Both the position numbers and the translations under genes were made by a program. The notes beneath the pieces were generated by a model. The model made no database searches. It was not told the DNA's origin and saw nothing but the letters and a program-made list of their open reading frames with translations. From NCBI RefSeq assembly GCF_029873635.1, contig NC_080422.1, forward strand, positions 18,258,049-18,322,048: 64,000 nt of DNA, in the 5' to 3' direction. Below are positions 58,132-64,000 of the stretch, piece by piece (the stretch's first letter is position 1; each line of letters begins with the position of its first letter). This DNA is from Malania oleifera (lineage: Eukaryota; Streptophyta; Magnoliopsida; Santalales; Ximeniaceae).

Positions 58132-59859
58132 TATTAGACGTCCTAGCCCGCGAGTATATAGTCTAGAGGGGGGGGGGGAATGGACTCTTTTGCGGAATTA
58201 CAAACTTTCTCTACAAAATAAAACACTTGGAAAGATGCAAACAATTATATCACAATATATGAAATTTAAATCATACACAATACAAATGATAAAGAGTATA
58301 GGGAGAGAAAATCAACACCGGCATTTTTACGTGGTTTGGCACCAAGCCTACATCCACGCCTTGAGACCAACTCAAAGATTCCACTATACGATCTCCTTCA
58401 TCGGTGGAGAAGCCTTACAACTTGGGAACAAATCCCTATCCACTCACCAAGAGCCTCTTTGGTTCACAAAGAACCTTCACCAAATGGTCTTCAAAGAATC
58501 TCACAAGAATATGATGGAAATATAATATGATACTCTTCAAATGAGCAAATATTGAATACAAAGGAAACCTCACAGTATCTTCCAAGTAATGAATCAAACA
58601 TAATTAAAGAGTAAGAGAAAATGAGCACTTTTGAATGAAGAACAACAATGCAAAGTGTTAGGTACTTAGGTTTTGGTGTAAAAAGATATTTTTTACTAAG
58701 AATGATCAAAAGCCTTCAAAACCATGTTAATACAATTCGAATAGCTTGTATTTATAGCTTAAGAGCCTTAGGAGCCGTTAACTAGCCGTTGGGGGGAAGA
58801 AAAGATATTTTATTTGGTAAACTAGCCGTTTTCTACCCGTTAGCGTCATTCGGCCCGTTGGACTTGTCAACTAGGTCCCTGCACTCGTCGACTAATGACA
58901 TACTACAACTCATCGATGAATCCCTTATTTTCGTCAAAGAGGTCCCTGAATTAGAAAACGTTATCAACATAAAACTTGTGGACTTTTATCTTAGATTTTC
59001 AAGGACACCAAGATCATCCCATTTGGACTTTTTTGACAAAAGTTATGCCCAAAATACCGAAAGGTATTCAGGACTCAAGGCCGCACTATGGTAGTGACGA
59101 TTGCTTTGTTTTTCCATATCAAAAAACATTTTAATGACTCAAAACTTTCTTGAACAAAAGTATATGAAATATATTAAGTTTAATGAAGATTAAAACTTGT
59201 CCAAATGAGTTTCCTTTTGAATATAAGATATCTTAATTAATAAAACACGTTTGAAAACCCATTTTGATATCTTATATGCTTAGTATGTCCTTTTATAAAT
59301 ATACTTGACTTTCTTTGAATCTTTAGGACATAAAACTTATTTTAACACAATTGGGACTAAGTATAAAAATGTTCTTAAAACTAGGATGTTAAAAACTTGT
59401 CCCTTTGAAAACATATTTGAGTTTTAGGATTCATTTGACAAACTCTTGTTTTAACTTAGAAAACTATGAATTATGAGTTTGTTACTTTTGTGCAGATCCT
59501 ATATGCTCATGTGTCCTAGTATGCTTATGAAATGGCTCAACTCTTACTCAAAAATCAGGCAAGACACACACTGCAAGAGTTACAATATGCACTCACTCAC
59601 ACAACCCTTATTACAATTAATTTATACACAATAAAAACTTCAGGATGTGGTTTGGTGCTTTCGAGTCAACGTCCTTCCGATCTTTTCTATTTGATATCTA
59701 CTCGGTCCGATCTTTGCTTCTGATTTGGTACCTCCATGTATCCAACACTTTGTATCTATACTAGATAAGATCTGTAAGGATGGAAAATATTAAGAAAAAC
59801 AAATATGTTAATATCATCAAAACATATAAACCAAGATAGTGTAGCTGTCAGGGCTAACA
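58132..59859 (-). mobile_element. Solo LTR inserted in Athila integrase
   Basis: It runs from TATTAGACGTCC to GGGCTAACA on the plus strand, 1728 bp, with a perfect 5-bp TSD ATAGG (58127-58131 and 59860-59864). Read on the minus strand it starts TGTTAGCCC. It has CTCGTCGACTAA / CTCATCGATGAA palindrome-type repeats (58855-58950) and a TATAAATAC box near 58750. A G tract (58168-58178) lies at its 3' end. The terminal CA has become TA. Confidence 0.85.
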
Positions 59860-59864
59860 ATAGG

Positions 59865-60193
59865 GGAAAGAGGCATTTCATTCTTTGCTGTAATTTTTAC
59901 AATTTTTTTTTATAGGGCTCACAAGTCTTGCAAAAATATTCAACATCTTTAAACATAGTAGGCAAGTAGAGTCCACTTTGCAAAAATTTTGAAACATTTT
60001 TCTTTGTAGCAAAGTGGCCTCCACATGCTCCACTACGGAAAAAATGCATCATAGAGGTAAACTCATCATCAGGCACACACCGACTCACCAACTGATTAGA
60101 ACAATATTTGAACAAACAAGGATTGTCAAAATAATAGTGTCGCACCTCTGTAAGAAACTTATGCTTGTCTTGAGCTGCCCAATGCTCTAGCAT
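59865..60193 (-). pseudogene. Athila-type integrase zinc-binding domain
   Basis: The frame 59897-60193 includes CVPDDEFTSMMHFFRSGACG and GHFATKKNVSKFLQSGLYLP, with the HHCC-like Cys pair in YFCKTCEPY. It breaks off at the solo-LTR insertion and resumes at 58131. Confidence 0.8.
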
Positions 60194-60569
60194 TCAATTA
60201 GTGACAAGGTAATTTACAATATCCGCAAACCAAGAAGCGTGTGACACTGCAAAAAATACTCTTTAGGAAAATCATCATTTAAGGGAGGGAGAGATAAAGA
60301 TACATCAGGTAGCTGCAAACGAGAAAGATGATCAGCTATAACATTTTCAACTCCCCCTTTTTTTTTTTGTCTCGAATGGTAATGTCAAACTCTTGAAGAA
60401 GGAGAATTCATTGGATAAATCTGGGCTTAGCATCCTTCTTTGCCAACAAGTACCTCAAAGCAAAGTGGTCAGTAAAAATAATAACAGGTGACCCAATAAC
60501 ATAAGAACGAAATTTATCTAAAGAAAACACTACAACTAACAACTCCATCTTGGTGGTGGTATAGTTTTT

Positions 60570-61606
60570 CTAAGCATCATTTAAAGTATGACTTGTATAA
60601 TAAATAGCAGAAGGCTTGTTATTGACTTTTCGACCAAGAATGGCACCAAGAGCGAAATCACTAGCATCAGTCATGATTTCAAAAGGCAAGTCCCATCGAG
60701 GAGGTTGCATAATGGGTGCAACTATCAAGTGTTTCTTCAAAGTCTCAAAAGCCCATTGGAACTCATCAGTCCATAAGAAATCAGTATCATTTTGCAATAA
60801 AGCACACAATGGTTTAGAAAAACTACTAAAACCTTGAATGAAATGCCTATAAAAGCTAGCATGGCTAAGGAAAGACCAGATATCCCTCACTATCTTAGGG
60901 ACGAGTAACTTGAAAATCAGCTCTACCTTGGCTCTGTTAACCTCTATACCATGCTTAGAAGCTAAATGACCAAGTACTAAACCACTACTTACCAAACATT
61001 TTTCCCAATTTAACAACAAATTCTTCTTTTCACGTCTTTTCAAAACAACAGTTAAATTTTTCAAACAGACATCAAAAAATTTACCAAACACCCAAAAATC
61101 ATCCATAAAAACTTCACACATATCATCTAACATATCAGAAAGAATGTTCATTATACAGCGCAGAAAAGTAGTAGGTGCATTGCATAAACCGAATGACATT
61201 CTATGAACAGCATAAGTACCAAAGGGACAAGTGAAGGTGGTCTTCTCTTGATCCTCCGATGCTATGACAATTTGATAGTATCTAGAAAACAATAAAAATC
61301 ATTACTAGCTACTTTTTTGAGTATTTGATCTAGGAAAGGTAACGGGAAATGATATTTTCGGCTAACCAAATTCGACTTATGGTAATCGATGCACATTCTC
61401 TAACCCATTACCTTCCTAAATGGGATCAACTCTCCACTAGCATTTTCAATGACAATTAAAACCAGATTTTTTCAAAACTGCTTGTGTTGGGCTTACCCAG
61501 TTACTGTCGGACATAGGATAAATGATGTCTGCAGCTAGCAATTTCAACACCTCTTTCTTCACCACCTCCTTCATGGTAGGATTTACTCTTCGCTGTGCAT
61601 CACGAA
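60570..61606 (-). pseudogene. Athila-type reverse transcriptase and RNase H
   Basis: The frame 60570-61292 starts in RT with FSRYYQIVIASEDQEKTTFT, PFGTYAVHRMSFGLCNAPTT and the active site CEVFMDDFWVFGKF (FMDD, as in Athila). It then has the connection and the RNase H start (PFEIMTDASDFALGAILGRK). The rest of RNase H (60230-60569) and the RT N-terminus (61293-61606) continue in other frames with stops. Confidence 0.85.
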
Positions 61607-62113
61607 TTAGTCTCGCGTATCCTTCCAGAAAAATGTTATGGGTATAGATTGAAGGGTCAATACCTTTGATGTTTGCTTCGAAGTAAGATGAGAGGAAATG
61701 ACCACCAGGAATGTCACCTCAATTGGGCCTAGAAAAACATACTTCAAGTCCTCAAGTAGTGGCTTTAACTCAAGTGTAGGGACTTCTTCTTCCGATGACT
61801 TCATGACTTCCGATAAGTCAAGAGCTTCAAAAGTTGGCTTACGCCAACTACTCATGTAACTTGCATTTAATAGCTGAGGGGAATCATTTATCTCTATGAA
61901 CTGCCCCTCTAATTTTGTTAACTCTATAGACAAAGGAACTGTCTCATCAAATACATCAGGCTTCTCAGAAAAGTCATTCTCAAATGCACTATCAGAATCA
62001 AGTACCGATAATAGCTCTGAAATATCAAAGTCATCAATCAAATCAACCACATGTACCTCTGAGTCATCACAACCACTCGGCATCTTGCAAGCATTGAACA
62101 CATTCATCTCCAA
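61607..62113 (-). pseudogene. Athila-type protease-RT linker region
   Basis: The open frame contains acidic sequence and the Athila block VPTLELKPLLEDLKYVFLG that precedes RT. The aspartic protease is expected just upstream (about 62120-62700), where I see only broken frames. Confidence 0.7.
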
Positions 62114-62720
62114 TGTATATATTCTTGAATGTGAGCTTCACTACTCCACTTCAAAAATTGATCAATGCATTGGAGGTAGTAAGGAATGGATGTCCAAGAA
62201 TGACAGGCACCTAGTAAATGGTGGAGACCGGCTGTTGCATATCCAAAACTACAAAGTCCACTAGATAATAAAATTTGTCCACCTGAACCAACACATCTTC
62301 AATAATACCTTGTGGAACCTTTATTGATCTTTCAGCCAACTATAGCATCATGGAGGTCTTCTTCAGCTCTCCCAACCCCAACTGCTCATATATCGAGAAT
62401 GGTAGCAAGTTCACACTACTCCCTAAATCAAGTAGAGGTCTTTAAATGTGAGATTCATCGATCATAATGGAAATAGTGGGAGAACCAGGATCCTTGAGAT
62501 TTTTAGGAGTTTCACTCAATATCAATGCGCTGACTTGCTCTATCAAGAAAGCCTTCTTCTTTACATTCAATTTAATTTTTATTGTGCACAAGTCCTTTAA
62601 AAATTTTGCATACGATGGAACCTATTGTATGACATCTAAAAGCGGAATATTAATCTTTACTTGCTTGAAGATTTTTTGAATCTCAGTGTGATATTTTTTC
62701 TTCTAGCCAGCTATCAACCT

Positions 62721-64000
62721 CTAAGGATAGGGTACCATAGGTAAGCATTCTTTGCTAGTCTCAATCTCCACATTGACTGACTTCTTCAATTCTGGGCTTG
62801 CTTCCTCTGATTTTTGTTTGGCCTCATTTGTTTCAGTTGTAACTTCAGGTGTTGGAACAATTGTTTGTCTCTCATTGGATATCTCAAGTCGGGGAACTTG
62901 TTTTCCACTTCTCAAAGTAATCACAACCTTCGTTGTCTTAATAGAATCCCTTGAAACATTATGCACTAGTTGCTGTTGTTGTCGGTATACTTGAGGATTT
63001 GCTGAGGCTGTGCCTAAAATTTTCATTTCCCCAGGGTACTCAATGTCATGCCCATCTTATTAATGATGCCCTACAATTCATTTTACGGCCTGGGTGTTCT
63101 TACTATTAGTTGTGACTTGAATCTGCATCAAATATTGAAGTGTATTGGTCATCTGTGCCATACTATCATCAAAATATTTCATCGGTGGAGTGGGTGCTAC
63201 ATTGGATTGAAATCTTGGAGGTGAATAGTTATGAGAAATATGATGTAGCTAATACTGATGCTGAGGAGAAACCAGGTGATATATTGGCTGAGAAGGTGGT
63301 GTATAAGACTAAGGAGGTTGCTGAAACTGCGAAGAAGATTGACCAAACTGATCATTCCTCCATGAAAAGTTCGAATGACTCCTCCATCCCGGATTATAAG
63401 TGTTCGAAAAAAACTGATTCAGTGCTCTTTTAACCCAATTCACTGATTGCAGCTTATTAGATCTACTCTCCTGTAACATTGGCATAATCAGACAATCCTA
63501 AGTCTTATGGCTAGAATCGGTTCATAGAGAACACACCTCAACTAGTTTCGCAGCTTTCACCTTCTCTATTTCCATAACCTCTACTCTTATAGCCAAAGCA
63601 GCAATACGAGCATAGACATCAGTTTCCTCTTTGATTTCATATTTATCTCCTCCACTAATTGCTCTAAGAGGTTGTACTGCCAATGGTGCCTGATCAGATC
63701 GTGTATTTCATTGTTGGGCACTTTCCACTAGGTAATCAAAAAATGACAGTGCATGATCTGGTTCCTTGCCAAAGAATTTCCTATTGCACATGGTCTGAAC
63801 AAACTACTTGTATTTAGGAGTGAGAGAGGTGTAAAAATAGTTGACCACTCTCCAAGACTTAAACCCATGATGTGGACAAATTTTTATCAGCTCTTTGAAC
63901 CTTTCCCAACAAGCTTGGAAAGTCTCAACACCTTTCTGTATAAAACTGACTGATTTGCTCATATAGAAACTAGGTTCTCTGAAAAGGAAAAAAATTATGT
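62721..64000 (-). pseudogene. Athila-type gag (cut by window edge)
   Basis: The frame 62721-63026 holds the gag-end block KVVITLRSGKQV. Upstream, broken frames across 63060-64000 give Gln/Pro-rich gag text and a zinc-knuckle-like CSL...DSSHKT...DC near 63500-63540. Gag continues past the right edge, where the 5' LTR should lie. Confidence 0.7.

Overview
This window is plant nuclear DNA, most likely from a eudicot with a repeat-rich genome. It is AT-rich and dominated by plant-type LTR retrotransposons (Ty3/gypsy Tat and Athila types, Ty1/copia including a Sirevirus-type element), with a plant RTE-type LINE, a TRIM, MITEs and a CACTA stub. I see only one convincing intact host gene: a single-exon, 489-codon molybdate transporter of the SULTR5/MOT1 family at 37575-39044 on the minus strand. 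I found no rRNA, tRNA or CRISPR array.

Layout. 1-3345: 5' LTR, primer-binding site and broken gag of a minus-strand gypsy element cut by the left edge. 3346-10281: an LTR-like fragment, then a decayed plus-strand Ty1/copia element interrupted by a solo LTR (5717-7674). 10282-12724: AT-rich DNA with a MITE-bearing repeat (a second copy lies beside the transporter gene) and a second MITE. 12725-22210: a broken, apparently spliced copy of a SPA1-family gene (COP1/SPA light-signalling regulator), split by a 6.7-kb Tat-type gypsy element (14686-21408) with target-site duplication (TSD) ATATT. 22211-28275: remains of a long Ogre/Tat-like LTR carrying a solo LTR and a minisatellite. 28276-33821: same-strand, apparently spliced fragments of host genes (a BIG-type ARF-GEF, an unrecognised segment, a zinc-finger C3H1-type protein), broken by a TRIM and a solo LTR. 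33834-37055: a near full-length RTE LINE with a 12-bp TSD. 37575-39044: the transporter gene. 39390-41128: second repeat copy and a CACTA terminus. 41129-64000: one minus-strand Athila-type gypsy element running off the right edge. It holds a solo LTR inside its 3' LTR, an 11.0-kb Sirevirus-type copia element (45129-56128, TSD AGTAT) in its 3' untranslated region, and another solo LTR (58132-59859, TSD ATAGG) in its integrase.

Themes. Most insertions can be closed exactly by their TSDs, so the order of nesting can be read. Nine LTRs, from both gypsy and copia, carry a cluster of short near-palindromes just upstream of their TATA box. The palindrome differs by family (CTCGTCGACGAG, TTCGGGCGCCCGAA or TTCAGTCAACTGAA types). 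The Sirevirus-type element also carries a 435-codon accessory reading frame downstream of pol that is interrupted by stop codons but not by frameshifts. These two points and the chimeric spliced gene-fragment array are the most interesting things here.
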